Assembly (NCBI GenBank): GCA_028287785.1
Contig: JAQBOZ010000004.1
Location: 1-47,287 of the forward strand
Length of the DNA stretch: 47,287 nucleotides
Direction: 5' to 3'
Source of the DNA: Chlorobiota bacterium
GTDB lineage: Bacteria; Bacteroidota; Ignavibacteria; OLB7
Below, piece after piece: positions 1 through 8,546 of the stretch; positions within the stretch are counted from its first letter, which is position 1, and each line of letters starts with the position of its first letter. The notes beneath the pieces were generated by a model, which was not told where the DNA came from, made no database searches, and worked only from the letters and a program-made list of their open reading frames with translations. The position numbers and the translations under genes are program-made.

Positions 1-2150
1 CAGGGCGATGCGCTGATCGCATCGACGAACTCCGGCACGACGACTGTCAATGCGGTTCGCATCGGCAACGGCCTGACGGACGCACAGGTGAACGATAACC
101 TGACGATCGCCGGCGGCACGGTCAACAACACGCCGATCGGCGCAACGACGCCGAACACCGGCGCCTTCACAACGATCAACGGAGCCAGCCTCGCGTTGAC
201 CGCGAAGGGCACGTCGGCTTCGACAATCGCTGCTGATCCGGGGAGCACGCTGGTGACGAAGGACTTCGTGACGGCAGCCGGTAATGTGGCGGTCAGCACG
301 AACGCATCGCTGGTTGGCAACGGCACGACGGCGAGCCCGCTGGGCCTGAACCTTGCGAATGCGAACACATTCACCGCAACGCAGACGCTACCGACGACAG
401 CGGCACAGGGCGATGCGCTGATCGCATCGACGAACTCCGGCACGACGACGGTCAATGCGGTCCGCATCGGCAACGGCCTGACCGACACGCAGGTGAACGA
501 TAACCTGACGATCGCCGGCGGCACGGTCAATAACACGCCGATCGGCGCAACGACACCGAGCACGGGTGCCTTCACGACAGTCAACGGCACGAGCCTGGCA
601 TTGACGGCGAAGGGAACATCGGCATCGACGGTTGTCGCTGATCCGGGAACCACCTTGGTCACCAAGGATTTTGTGACGGCAGCCGGTAATGTGGCGGTGA
701 GCACGAACGCATCGCTGGTTGGCAACGGTACGACGGCGACCCCGCTGGGCCTGAACCTTGCGAACGCCAACACGTTCACCGCAACGCAGACGCTACCGAC
801 GACGGCGGCTCAGGGTGATGCGCTGATCGCATCGACGAACTCCGGCACGACGACGATCACCGATGCTCGCGTGGCGGACAACCTGACGGTCAACGGCGGC
901 ACGGTCAACAACACGCCGATCGGCGCAACGACGCCGAGCACTGGCGCTTTCACGACAGTCAACGGCACGAGCCTGGCACTGACCGCGAAGGGCACATCGG
1001 CATCGACGGTTGGTGCTGATCCGGGGAACACGCTTGTGACGAAGGATTTTGTGACAGCGGCTGGTAATGTGGCTGTGAGCACGAATGCATCGCTGGTTGG
1101 CAACGGCACGACGGCCACCCCGCTGGGCCTGAACCTTGCGAATGCCAACACGTTCACCGCAACGCAGACGCTACCGACGACGGCAGCTCAGGGCGATGCG
1201 CTGATCGCATCGACGAACTCCGGCACGGCGACGATCGATGCGGCCCGCATCGGCGCAGGCCTGACGGACGCACAGGTGAACGACAACCTGACGGTCAACG
1301 GCGGCACGGTGGACAACACGCCGATCGGCGCAACGACGCCGAGCACCGGCGCCTTCACGACAGTCGACGGCACGAGCCTGGCGCTGACGGCAAAGGGCAC
1401 ATCGGCATCGACGGTCGCTGCTGATCCGGGGAACACGCTGGTAACGAAGGACTTCGTTACCAGCTCGGGCAACGTGGCAGTTACTACTGATGCTTCGCTC
1501 ATGGGCGATGGCACGACAGCCACTCCGCTGGGCCTGAACCTTGCAAACGCGAACACATTCACCGGGACGCAGACGCTGCCGACAACGGCATCGCAGGGTG
1601 ATGCTCTTATCGCATCGACGAACTCCGGCACGGCAACGATCGATGCAGCCCGCATCGGTGCCGGCCTGACGGACGCACAGGTGAACGACAACCTGACGAT
1701 CAACGGCGGCACGGTGGACAACACGCCGATCGGCGCAACGACGCCGAGCACCGGCGCCTTTACCACGATCAACGGGACGGCACTTCCGGCATCGAGTTCA
1801 TCGACCGAGCTGGTTGTTTCAAACGGAGGATCGCTGGAAACCCGAGACGTATCCACGCTCGCGGGTTCGTTCTCCGGCAATGTGGCGGTCAGCACCGACC
1901 CTTCGCTGACGGGCGATGGCACAACCGGCAACCCGCTGGGCCTGAACCTTGCGAATGCGAACACGTTTACCGCGACGCAGACGCTGCCGACAACGGCATC
2001 GCAGGGTGATGCTCTTATCGCATCGACGAACTCCGGCACGGCGACGATCGATGCGGCCCGCATCGGTGCCGGCCTGACGGACGCACAGGTGAATGACAAC
2101 ATGACGATCAACGGCGGCACAATCGACAATACGCCGATCGGAGCAACCAC
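1..2150 (+). repeat. Tandem in-frame repeats of ~405 bp (five full units plus part of a sixth)
   Basis: The block beginning CAGGG(C/T)GATGC recurs at 1, 406, 811, 1189, 1594 and 2002, giving periods of 405, 405, 378, 405 and 408 bp. All length changes are multiples of 3, so the reading frame is kept. Long stretches are identical at the base level between units, which suggests recent expansion or gene conversion. The array continues upstream of the window. Confidence 0.95.
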
Positions 2151-2508
2151 GCCGAGCAGCGGCGCGTTTACGACAACGACCGCAAACACCGTCCTTGGCG
2201 CCGCGAGCACTCCGGCCGCGGGAACGATGTACAGGGACAATGTGGTGATCGCATGGGGTGATATCGCGGCGGCTGGTGTTGTGAACGATCAGTTCGGCAA
2301 CGCGGTTGTTGCTCATACCCCGGGCACGGGAGTCTATACGATCACGCTTCCGAATGCTCCTACCGCGGCTGCAACAATCGTCACGCTTCAGTCGCTCGGT
2401 CTGTCAACCGTCTCGCGCGCAGGAGCAGTCCTGACCGTTACGACGTACGATACCACCGGCACACCGACCGATCTGGACTTCTACTTCCAGACCGTCGGAC
2501 GTCCGTAA
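1..2508 (+). CDS. Repeat-rich fibre-like protein, 5' truncated by window edge
   Basis: The frame is open from base 1, so the true start lies upstream and only the last ~835 residues are visible. The protein is built from near-identical ~135-residue units with recurring blocks QGDALIASTNSG, NTPIGATTPSTGAFTT and GLNLANANTFTATQTLP. Units start at about 1, 406, 811, 1189, 1594 and 2002; the third is 27 bp shorter and the fifth 3 bp longer. A unique, Thr/Val-rich C-terminal domain of about 110 residues follows and ends in DFYFQTVGRP. The composition is Thr/Ala/Asn/Gly-rich, Lys-poor and Cys-free. The TPIGATTPSTGAFTT block resembles repeats in phage tail-fibre-like and adhesin-like proteins (from memory), so a surface fibre is plausible. 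No T9SS sorting domain is recognisable at the C-terminus. The function is unknown, and the N-terminus is needed to tell whether it is exported. Confidence 0.8.
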   Translation, partial: QGDALIASTNSGTTTVNAVRIGNGLTDAQVNDNLTIAGGTVNNTPIGATTPNTGAFTTINGASLALTAKGTSASTIAADPGSTLVTKDFVTAAGNVAVSTNASLVGNGTTASPLGLNLANANTFTATQTLPTTAAQGDALIASTNSGTTTVNAVRIGNGLTDTQVNDNLTIAGGTVNNTPIGATTPSTGAFTTVNGTSLALTAKGTSASTVVADPGTTLVTKDFVTAAGNVAVSTNASLVGNGTTATPLGLNLANANTFTATQTLPTTAAQGDALIASTNSGTTTITDARVADNLTVNGGTVNNTPIGATTPSTGAFTTVNGTSLALTAKGTSASTVGADPGNTLVTKDFVTAAGNVAVSTNASLVGNGTTATPLGLNLANANTFTATQTLPTTAAQGDALIASTNSGTATIDAARIGAGLTDAQVNDNLTVNGGTVDNTPIGATTPSTGAFTTVDGTSLALTAKGTSASTVAADPGNTLVTKDFVTSSGNVAVTTDASLMGDGTTATPLGLNLANANTFTGTQTLPTTASQGDALIASTNSGTATIDAARIGAGLTDAQVNDNLTINGGTVDNTPIGATTPSTGAFTTINGTALPASSSSTELVVSNGGSLETRDVSTLAGSFSGNVAVSTDPSLTGDGTTGNPLGLNLANANTFTATQTLPTTASQGDALIASTNSGTATIDAARIGAGLTDAQVNDNMTINGGTIDNTPIGATTPSSGAFTTTTANTVLGAASTPAAGTMYRDNVVIAWGDIAAAGVVNDQFGNAVVAHTPGTGVYTITLPNAPTAAATIVTLQSLGLSTVSRAGAVLTVTTYDTTGTPTDLDFYFQTVGRP

Positions 2509-2531
2509 GCGACGTTCCGATTCGCAGATGC

Positions 2532-2570
2532 AAAACCCCGGTCGCGTTCAGCGGCCGGGGTTTTTTATTT
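2532..2570 (+). terminator. Rho-independent terminator after the repeat protein
   Basis: The arms AAACCCCGGTCGC and GCGGCCGGGGTTT form a 13-pair stem with one G-T pair and a GTTCA loop. The stem runs directly into TTTTTTATTT. It lies 25 bp past the stop codon. Confidence 0.9.
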
Positions 2571-2820
2571 GTGGTTGTGCGGTGGGGTGTAATGATATAA
2601 CAGGGGTAGAGGGGAGATAACATATGGCTCCATGGCCGGGAAACGGCATGCGTTCTGATACGATTCAATGCCGCGCGTGGAGCAGGAGAGATCAGCCCGG
2701 TCCAATTCTTTTTTCGCCTGACGCAATGCTCCGATGGTGTGGCTGAAATCCTTCTGATGAGAGTTCTTAGTATCTTCGGAATCGAATCGCATCGTCATGA
2801 AATTATCAACAGGAGAGCCC
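2571..2820. other. Leader region upstream of the encapsulin operon
   Basis: About 250 bp with no convincing gene. A Shine-Dalgarno AGGAG at 2811-2815 serves the start at 2821. TATCTTCG at 2771-2778 is one base off the Bacteroidota -7 consensus, but no -33 element sits at the right distance, so no promoter is called. A minus-strand open frame across this stretch has no recognisable product. Confidence 0.5.
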
Positions 2821-3216
2821 ATGGCAGGCGGCAGCGGCAGTTATCATGAACCATACGAGCTCCTCTCCGAGGAGACGAAGAATATGCACCGTGCGCTGGT
2901 CACGGTGATGGAGGAACTGGAGGCGATCGACTGGTATCAGCAGCGCGCGGAGGCGTGTTCCGATCCCGAATTGAAGTCGATTCTGCTTCATAACAAGAAC
3001 GAGGAGATCGAGCACGCGATGATGACGATCGAATGGATCAGGCGGAAGAACGGGACGTTCAGCGATCAGGCGCGGACATATCTCTTCAGCGAAGGCCCGA
3101 TCACGCAGGTCGAGAAGGCCGCGATGGGAAAGGAAGGTGGTTCCGGCGGCGAGCAGGGGGGCGGAAGCTCCAGCACATCGCTCGGCATCGGCAGTCTCAA
3201 ACGTGGAGGACGCTAA
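2821..3216 (+). CDS. Encapsulated ferritin-like protein (EncFtn), encapsulin cargo
   Basis: Ferroxidase packaged inside encapsulin nanocompartments, where it oxidises Fe(II) for mineralisation in the shell. The protein has 131 residues. The EncFtn helices are clear: MEELEAIDWYQQR (residues 30-42) and NKNEEIEHAMMTIEW. E32, E34, W38, Y39, E62 and H65 fall at the same numbers as in the Rhodospirillum rubrum protein (from memory), which supports this start. A better-placed Shine-Dalgarno (AGGAG, 2811-2815) also favours 2821 over an in-frame ATG at 2797. A Gly/Ser-rich linker leads to the C-terminal encapsulation peptide TSLGIGSLKRGGR (119-131), which targets cargo to the shell interior. The shell gene starts 2 bp after the stop, so this is a two-gene operon. 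Confidence 0.96.
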   Translation: MAGGSGSYHEPYELLSEETKNMHRALVTVMEELEAIDWYQQRAEACSDPELKSILLHNKNEEIEHAMMTIEWIRRKNGTFSDQARTYLFSEGPITQVEKAAMGKEGGSGGEQGGGSSSTSLGIGSLKRGGR

Positions 3217-3218
3217 CG

Positions 3219-4043
3219 ATGGATTTATTGAAACGGGATCATGCCCCCATTCTGGAAGATGCGTGGGATGCAATCGATAACGAGGCGCGTCGCGTTCTGA
3301 AGCTGAACCTGGCCGGCAGAAAGCTGGTGGATTTCAACGGCCCCTTCGGATGGCAGTTCGCCGCCGTCAATCTGGGTCGCCTCGAACTGCTCAAGCACCA
3401 GCCGGTGGCCGGTGTCTCGGTGGGTCGCCGCCGTGTTCTTCCGCTGATCGAGCTGCGTATTCCGATCACGCTGGATATGATGGAGCTTGATTCGGTTGCC
3501 AGAGGCGCCACCGATCCGGATCTGGGGCCGGTGGTGGAGGCGGCCGAGAAGATCGCGCGGGCGGAGGACAGCGCCATCTTCAACGGCTATCACGAGGCCG
3601 GCATCCGCGGGATCATCGAGTCGAGCCCGCACGCGCCGCTCAACCTTCCGGCCAGGGGCGCGGACTATCCGAAGGCGATCGTTCAGGCGAAGGAGATTCT
3701 GCGCGAAGCCGGGATCAACGGGCCGTATGCGCTTGCGGTCGGCCCCAGGGTGTATGAGGAGATCTCGCGCGCGTCGGAGGATGGCTACCCCATCCGCAAG
3801 CGGATCGAACAGCAGATGATCGATGGGCCGATCGTCTGGGCTCCCTCCATTCAGGGGGCGGTGCTTATGTCGATGCGGGGAGGGGATTTCGAGTTGACGG
3901 TGGGGCAGGATCTTTCCATCGGCTATGCCTATCACGAGAAGCATACGGTGGAGCTTTATCTCACGGAATCGTTTACGTTCCGGGTGCTGGAGCCGGCCGC
4001 GGCGATCTACCTGCGGCACGAGGAGACGAAGCCGGCAGCGTAA
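3219..4043 (+). CDS. Encapsulin shell protein (family 1, HK97 fold)
   Basis: Self-assembles into an icosahedral protein compartment around the EncFtn cargo. It has 274 residues, normal for small family 1 (linocin M18-like) shells. Recognisable stretches include the N-terminal MDLLKRDHAPILEDAWDAI, the DFNGPFGWQFAAVNLGR segment, and the C-terminal VGQDLSIGYAYHEKH and LTESFTFRVLEPAAA. The N-terminal helix is the usual cargo-peptide docking surface. ATG 3219 is chosen over longer in-frame options because GGAGGA (3205-3210) lies just before it and the protein then begins exactly like the family. The gene is followed by a hairpin and a convergent tRNA-Thr. Confidence 0.97.
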   Translation: MDLLKRDHAPILEDAWDAIDNEARRVLKLNLAGRKLVDFNGPFGWQFAAVNLGRLELLKHQPVAGVSVGRRRVLPLIELRIPITLDMMELDSVARGATDPDLGPVVEAAEKIARAEDSAIFNGYHEAGIRGIIESSPHAPLNLPARGADYPKAIVQAKEILREAGINGPYALAVGPRVYEEISRASEDGYPIRKRIEQQMIDGPIVWAPSIQGAVLMSMRGGDFELTVGQDLSIGYAYHEKHTVELYLTESFTFRVLEPAAAIYLRHEETKPAA

Positions 4044-4075
4044 GCATTTCATGCCGTGAATCTGCGTATAACGAA

Positions 4076-4110
4076 GAAGGCGATCCCGATGAGATATCGA
4101 GATCGCCTTC
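4076..4110. terminator. Hairpin between encapsulin gene and convergent tRNA-Thr
   Basis: GAAGGCGATC (4076-4085) and GATCGCCTTC (4101-4110) form a perfect 10-bp stem with a 15-nt loop. It sits between two converging transcription units and could end both. Neither side has a strong T-run, so confidence is moderate. Confidence 0.5.
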
Positions 4111-4118
4111 GTTCATTG

Positions 4119-4191
4119 AGCCCGCGACGGGAATCGAACCTGCAACCTTCTGATTACAAATCAGATGCTCTGCCAGTTGAGCTACACGGGC
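4119..4191 (-). tRNA. tRNA-Thr (anticodon TGT)
   Basis: On the minus strand the sequence folds as a 73-nt cloverleaf. The acceptor stem is GCCCGTG pairing with CGCGGGC, and the D arm contains GCTCAACTGGCAGAGC. The anticodon stem-loop is TCTGA-TTTGTAA-TCAGA with anticodon TGT, and the T loop is TTCGATT. The discriminator base is T. CCA is not encoded. Confidence 0.97.
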
Positions 4192-4202
4192 CTGGCGGGT
4201 CA

Positions 4203-4233
4203 CAAAAATAGTTGCATGGACCCGAGCGCGCAA
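4203..4233 (-). promoter_or_regulatory. Bacteroidota-type promoter for tRNA-Thr
   Basis: On the minus strand, TTGC (4233-4230) is followed after exactly 19 nt by TATTTTTG (4210-4203), matching the TAnnTTTG -7 element. The tRNA begins 11 nt downstream. The tRNA-Lys gene has an identical pair of elements with the same spacing. Confidence 0.8.
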
Positions 4234-4406
4234 CCGTTTTTACAGACGTTGACGAGAAGAGGATGAACGGCCGCCCGGCGAGTGTCAGGAACGGTCGGCA
4301 TGGGCGTTATGGAGTTTGTGAACCACCACATGAGAGTTATTGTCAATCGGGGTGTTCCTAAGGTCGCAGATCGTTCGCGTCTTCATCTATCAACCAGAGC
4401 AAGCCG

Positions 4407-6542
4407 ATGTTCTCACGCTATAGACCGGTTCTGATATCAATACTCGCCGGCGTGCTTGCTACGATTGGTGCTTCCGCTCAGACGCTGAGGGTGCGTACGC
4501 CGAATGGGGCCGAGCATCTTGCGCCTGGCGATACAGTTTCAATAGATTGGGATGGATATTCAGAAGGTGTCCGCCTGCATTATTCGACCGATGGCGGGGT
4601 ATCATGGCGCTACATCGCCGACCGTCTGACAGGAAACCGGTATTCGTGGATTGTGCCGGTAACGCCTTCGGGCCGTTGTATCCTGCGTGCGATCCATACG
4701 GTTGTCGATTCCACCATTACCCCCGCCGATTCTCCTTCCGGCTGGCTCTCAAACGCTGTTCACAACCATGACGGGACTCTGGCGTTTACGTGGAGCAACT
4801 ACGTGTTGTCGGTCTGGGATGCCGTTAACGTCAGGCTTCTCTGGTCGCGTGGTGGAGTAGCAAGTGCACAGTTCAGCCCGGACGGTTTGCGCGTGCTGGC
4901 ACGGATAAGCGAAGATCAATCGTATATCCTGGATGCCACTACCGGCGCAGGGATCACGACATTACGTGGAGCATTTCCCGTGGGATTCTCCGACGGAGGA
5001 GCATTCATCTATCATTTTGATGGAACCACGGATTACGATAACCTGATCGTGAGAGATGCCGTTACCTATGCCGTGCGTTGGAAACTCCCTTTTCGTCAGA
5101 CTCGGACCAATGTTGCCACCGACCCCGGTGATAGATTTATCGCCATTACCCGGAATGGTTCCAGTTCTCTGGTCTGGAATCTTCGGACTGGTGCGGGGCC
5201 AGTCACATTGCCATATAACGGCATCGGGCTTTGCTTCAAGCCGGACGGTTCGCAGTTCTGTCTGGGAGTTGGCTACGGCAGCGTGATGATCTTCGATACG
5301 CTGACATGGAAACCGGTGCTGACGATCCCACCCGCGGGAAGCATAATCTGGGCCGCCCGGTACAGTTCCGATGGTTCCAAGATCCTGGCTCTCTACGATG
5401 AGACCTATGATGGAAAATTCATGGCGAGGCTCTGGGATGCCGGATCGGGAGAGCTGCTCGGCACATTTCCGAATGTGAAATCCGTCCGATTCTCTCCGGA
5501 TGAACACGCGGTGGTTGCGGTTGATATCTACGATAAACTGATGAGATACGGGATTGATCGGACGACGGATTCCGATGAATCGGATGCTGTCTTCACGATC
5601 GACCAGCCTCGCATGGCGCTTCGCGGTTCGATGTACGGCCAGATCGGGGCTCCCGCGGTGTTCCGGTCCAGAGGCTCCTTCGCCATCCGCAACGACAGCC
5701 GGGTTCCGGTTACCATCCGTCGGATTCTTCTCTCCGGGAGCGATTTATCCGCCTTCACCATGGCTCCCCCGGCTGGTCTTCAGAAGCTGTTGCCGGGAGA
5801 TTCACTGGTTGTGAAGACGACATTCCTTCCTGATCGGAAAGGAGATTTTCAGGCACGGGTGCTCGCGGTCACGGAAACCGATACGCTCGCGGTTCCGCTG
5901 ACCGGCACCGGCGTCTTTCTGGCGCTGCGGCCATACGTCGATACCGTCCGTTTCCGTCCGATAAAACACTTCGCATCGTTCGACAGTGCGATTGCCGTCC
6001 TCCATAATGTCGATACCAATCCCTGGACGGTGACGCTCTCGCTCGCTCCCGGAGCCGATACCGTTGGATTCGTGCTGGCGAACGATGGGATGCCGCAGAC
6101 AGTGCAGCCGGGGGAGGATCTTATCGCGCATGTCCGATTCACCCCGATTCATGAGAACGGGGTGATCTACAGCCGCCTGAGCGCAACGTACAACGGGATC
6201 GGCTCGGAGGTGCGCGTGGCGCTCTTCGGTCCGGGATGGCTGAAGTACCTGAGCGCACCTGAGGAAGTCGGCAGTTCCTCCGGCGGGCCGGAGCTTACGA
6301 TGTATCCCAATCCGGCCCGGTCGAGCGTCAGAGTCGACTATGCCCCGAACATTCCGGCGGACAGCCGGCTGCTTGTGTTCGACGCGATGGGGCGCGCCGT
6401 AAGCGGGATTCCGGAGAGTGTCATCGAGCCGGGAAGCTCATCGACAACCATCGATCTCTCGGGCTGCCCCGCCGGGCTCTATTTCGTTCGAATCCTGGTG
6501 AATGGCGACGCGATAACGCGACCGTTCATCGTTGCGCGGTAG
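4407..6542 (+). CDS. Secreted beta-propeller protein with T9SS sorting domain
   Basis: A 711-residue exported protein of unknown role. Residues 1-25 form a signal peptide ending in GASAQ. An Ig-like segment follows (RTPNGAEHLAPGDTVSIDW...), then about 280 residues of WD40/YncE-like propeller repeats with motifs such as SPDGLRVLA and FSPDEHAVVAVD. Two ASH/DUF1573-like beta domains come next (for example FAIRNDSRVPVTIRRILLSG). The C-terminal ~80 residues are a type A T9SS sorting domain: YPNPARSSVRVDY, LLVFDAMGR, and LSGCPAGLYFVRI before the end. This domain would be cleaved by the sortase and the protein released or anchored at the cell surface. No obvious Shine-Dalgarno precedes the start. 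It is probably a single-gene unit. Its propeller ligand or enzymatic activity, if any, cannot be read from the sequence. Confidence 0.88.
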   Translation: MFSRYRPVLISILAGVLATIGASAQTLRVRTPNGAEHLAPGDTVSIDWDGYSEGVRLHYSTDGGVSWRYIADRLTGNRYSWIVPVTPSGRCILRAIHTVVDSTITPADSPSGWLSNAVHNHDGTLAFTWSNYVLSVWDAVNVRLLWSRGGVASAQFSPDGLRVLARISEDQSYILDATTGAGITTLRGAFPVGFSDGGAFIYHFDGTTDYDNLIVRDAVTYAVRWKLPFRQTRTNVATDPGDRFIAITRNGSSSLVWNLRTGAGPVTLPYNGIGLCFKPDGSQFCLGVGYGSVMIFDTLTWKPVLTIPPAGSIIWAARYSSDGSKILALYDETYDGKFMARLWDAGSGELLGTFPNVKSVRFSPDEHAVVAVDIYDKLMRYGIDRTTDSDESDAVFTIDQPRMALRGSMYGQIGAPAVFRSRGSFAIRNDSRVPVTIRRILLSGSDLSAFTMAPPAGLQKLLPGDSLVVKTTFLPDRKGDFQARVLAVTETDTLAVPLTGTGVFLALRPYVDTVRFRPIKHFASFDSAIAVLHNVDTNPWTVTLSLAPGADTVGFVLANDGMPQTVQPGEDLIAHVRFTPIHENGVIYSRLSATYNGIGSEVRVALFGPGWLKYLSAPEEVGSSSGGPELTMYPNPARSSVRVDYAPNIPADSRLLVFDAMGRAVSGIPESVIEPGSSSTTIDLSGCPAGLYFVRILVNGDAITRPFIVAR

Positions 6543-6581
6543 GAACCGTCTCCGGCATATCAGCCGGTTATACTGAACGCC

Positions 6582-7181
6582 ATGTCCGGCCGGCCGCCAT
6601 ATGCAGCGGCCGGGCCCCCGTTTCGTTGCCATGCCATCATCGCCATGCGCTTCTTTCTCGATCTCGATTCAAAGCTCGGCATTACCCGGAGCGATGTCAC
6701 CGTGCTCCTGTTTCTCACGGTCGCCGCGCTTGCCGGCTTCATCTACACCACCTTCTTCGACCGGCGCCCGCCCGCTGTTGAAGCGGCGGAACTCCGGGCG
6801 CTTGTCCACCGTCACGATTCAATTCTCGATGCGCGGCAGCGGCAGGCCCTGGCGGGGCTGGACAGCGTCAGGGTCGATTCGATTCCGGCATGGAGCCCGT
6901 CCGGTGCCGGAGCGCCGGGGGATACCGTTGGCGGGACCAGGGGCGCGCGCAAGGAGGATCGCCTCAAGGGGCCGGTCGATATCAACCATGCAACGGAGCG
7001 GGAACTGACAACGCTTCCGGGAGTAGGAGCGGGCACGGCGGCCGCGATCGTGGAGGAGCGTGGTCACGGTCCGTTCAGGTCGGTCGAGGATATCATGCGC
7101 GTCTCCGGCATCGGCGCGAAGAAATTCGAGCGGCTGAGGAAGTATATCGTGGCGAGGAAAAGGCCGGCGGGGACTCACTGA
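6582..7181 (+). CDS. ComEA-like helix-hairpin-helix protein
   Basis: Membrane-anchored DNA-binding protein of the ComEA/helix-hairpin-helix type, a family that binds double-stranded DNA during uptake or serves as a generic DNA-binding module. Up to 199 residues. A single N-terminal membrane helix (VTVLLFLTVAALAGFIYTTF) is followed by a polar linker. The C-terminal (HhH)2 domain begins at VDINHATERELTTLPGVG and continues with FRSVEDIMRVSGIGAKKFE, the typical ComEA signature. The start is uncertain: ATG 6582 gives an odd N-terminus, whereas ATG 6645 (MRFFLDLDSK) begins just before the membrane segment and looks more natural. Neither has a clear ribosome-binding site. A family 1 repeat lies 8 bp after the stop. 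Confidence 0.85.
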   Translation: MSGRPPYAAAGPPFRCHAIIAMRFFLDLDSKLGITRSDVTVLLFLTVAALAGFIYTTFFDRRPPAVEAAELRALVHRHDSILDARQRQALAGLDSVRVDSIPAWSPSGAGAPGDTVGGTRGARKEDRLKGPVDINHATERELTTLPGVGAGTAAAIVEERGHGPFRSVEDIMRVSGIGAKKFERLRKYIVARKRPAGTH

Positions 7182-7189
7182 CAGGGCGC

Positions 7190-7240
7190 GTGCTCGGGGC
7201 CATGCCCCGAGCACCGGGGATTGCGCCCCTCCGGGGCTTG
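7190..7240 (-). repeat. Family 1 palindromic repeat, copy 1 (reverse orientation)
   Basis: Double-hairpin element. GTGCTCGGGGC (7190-7200) and GCCCCGAGCAC (7204-7214) form an 11-bp stem with a 3-nt loop. CGGGGATTGC follows, then GCCCCTCCGGGGC (7225-7237). The same arrangement recurs near 21621, 37486, 39223 and 45121. It lies between the comEA-like gene and rsmD. Confidence 0.9.
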
Positions 7241-7381
7241 GGAACATTACCTGCGGTTTGGCTATCGCGAGGTGCTCCGCGGGATGATCCGGGACGATGT
7301 GGTGCGCGTCAGCCTGGTGAAAGGTGGTAAGTTCAATGATGGGGCGGATATGACCCCGGCCAGTGAACGAAATTTCATCCG

Positions 7382-7957
7382 ATGAGAATCATTGCGGGCG
7401 ATCTTCGCGGTCGCGTTATCAAGAGCACGCAGACATCGATGCTCCGTCCCACCACCGACCGCGTGCGTGAGACGATCTTCAACATCCTTCAGGCGAGGTT
7501 TACGTTCGATGGAGCGCGCGTGCTGGATCTGTTCGCCGGCACCGGCGCGCTCGGGATCGAGGCGTTGAGCAGGGGGGCGGCCTCGTGCGATTTCGTGGAG
7601 ACCGACCGGAAGGCCGGCAGGGTGATCGCCGATAATATCACGACGCTTGGGCTGCGCGATCGCGCCCGGCTGGTCAATCGCGACGCCATCAAGTTCATCG
7701 CCGAGTCGGAGGGATGCTACGATCTGATCCTCGCCGATCCCCCCTACGCCGCCTCGATCTTCGAGCGGCTGGTCAACGACATCTTCTCAACCGGCCGGCT
7801 GCATCGCGATGGCCTGTTGATTCTGGAACATTCCGCGGCGATGAAAAGCCCTCGCGGCGATGCGTTCGATATCGTCAAGGAGCGTTCCTTCGGCGACTCC
7901 GCCATCACGATCTACGCCTGGCCCTCGGCCGGCGACGGAGAGGAGCCACTGCCGTAA
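7382..7957 (+). CDS. rsmD: 16S rRNA (guanine966-N2)-methyltransferase
   Basis: Methylates N2 of G966 in 16S rRNA using S-adenosylmethionine during 30S assembly. It has 191 residues, the family length. It opens with MRIIAGDLRGR and PTTDRVRETIFNIL, typical of RsmD. The SAM-binding motif is VLDLFAGTGALGIEALSRG, and the catalytic NPPY-type motif appears as DPPY in LILADPPYAASIF. rsmD next to coaD is a common bacterial arrangement, and coaD starts 82 bp downstream here. Confidence 0.96.
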   Translation: MRIIAGDLRGRVIKSTQTSMLRPTTDRVRETIFNILQARFTFDGARVLDLFAGTGALGIEALSRGAASCDFVETDRKAGRVIADNITTLGLRDRARLVNRDAIKFIAESEGCYDLILADPPYAASIFERLVNDIFSTGRLHRDGLLILEHSAAMKSPRGDAFDIVKERSFGDSAITIYAWPSAGDGEEPLP

Positions 7958-8039
7958 TTGCCTATCTTGGGCGCCCGAACGGCATCGGCCCCGCGCGTAT
8001 GCCGACACAATTCCCGCGAATCAACTCCAGCGTATCCCG

Positions 8040-8510
8040 ATGCGGAAAGCACTCTATCCCGGAACATTCGACCCGATCACGAACGGGCATATCGATATCA
8101 TCGCGCGCACGGCCCTGATGTTCGATCAGGTCATCGTCACGCTGGCGGTCAACAGCGCCAAGAAGACCCTTTTCACGGAGGATGAGCGCGTTGCGCTGGC
8201 CGCCGAATCGCTGAGCGATTATCCCAATGTGATCGTCAAGCGGTGCTCCGGCCTTCTGGTGGAGTTCGCGGCGGAGGAGGGGGCGATCGCCATCGTGAGG
8301 GGATTGCGGGCCGTGAGCGATTTCGATTACGAGATGCAGATGGCGCTGATGAACAGGAAGATGCGGGAGGAGGTCAGCACGATCTTTATGATGCCCAACG
8401 AGAAATACATCTATCTCAACTCCACCATCGTGCGGGAATTGATCAGGTATGACGCCGATGTCAGCGAGTTCGTTCCGGCCCCCGTGCTCCGGGCGCTTCG
8501 GGGGAAGTAG
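8040..8510 (+). CDS. coaD: Phosphopantetheine adenylyltransferase
   Basis: Transfers AMP from ATP to 4'-phosphopantetheine, the penultimate step of coenzyme A synthesis in the cytoplasm. It has 156 residues, standard for CoaD. The N-terminal ALYPGTFDPITNGHIDII carries the T/HxGH nucleotidyltransferase motif. IVRGLRAVSDFDYEMQMALMN and the C-terminal YIYLNSTIVRELIRYDADVSEFVP include the conserved ISSTxxR-like motif (here LNSTIVR). ATG 8040 is chosen because the protein then begins exactly as the family does; the longer in-frame extension is low-complexity and unrelated. Confidence 0.97.
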   Translation: MRKALYPGTFDPITNGHIDIIARTALMFDQVIVTLAVNSAKKTLFTEDERVALAAESLSDYPNVIVKRCSGLLVEFAAEEGAIAIVRGLRAVSDFDYEMQMALMNRKMREEVSTIFMMPNEKYIYLNSTIVRELIRYDADVSEFVPAPVLRALRGK

Positions 8511-8546
8511 GATGAGGGCCAATCACACGATATCAACGTTCACGAC

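Noticed and set aside
1-2150. Tandem repeats as non-coding satellite
   Set aside because: The frame is open throughout, length changes are multiples of three and codon use is gene-like, so it is coding.
2565-2822. Minus-strand 85-codon frame upstream of the encapsulin operon
   Set aside because: It overlaps the terminator and the ribosome-binding site of EncFtn, and shows no family resemblance or start signal.
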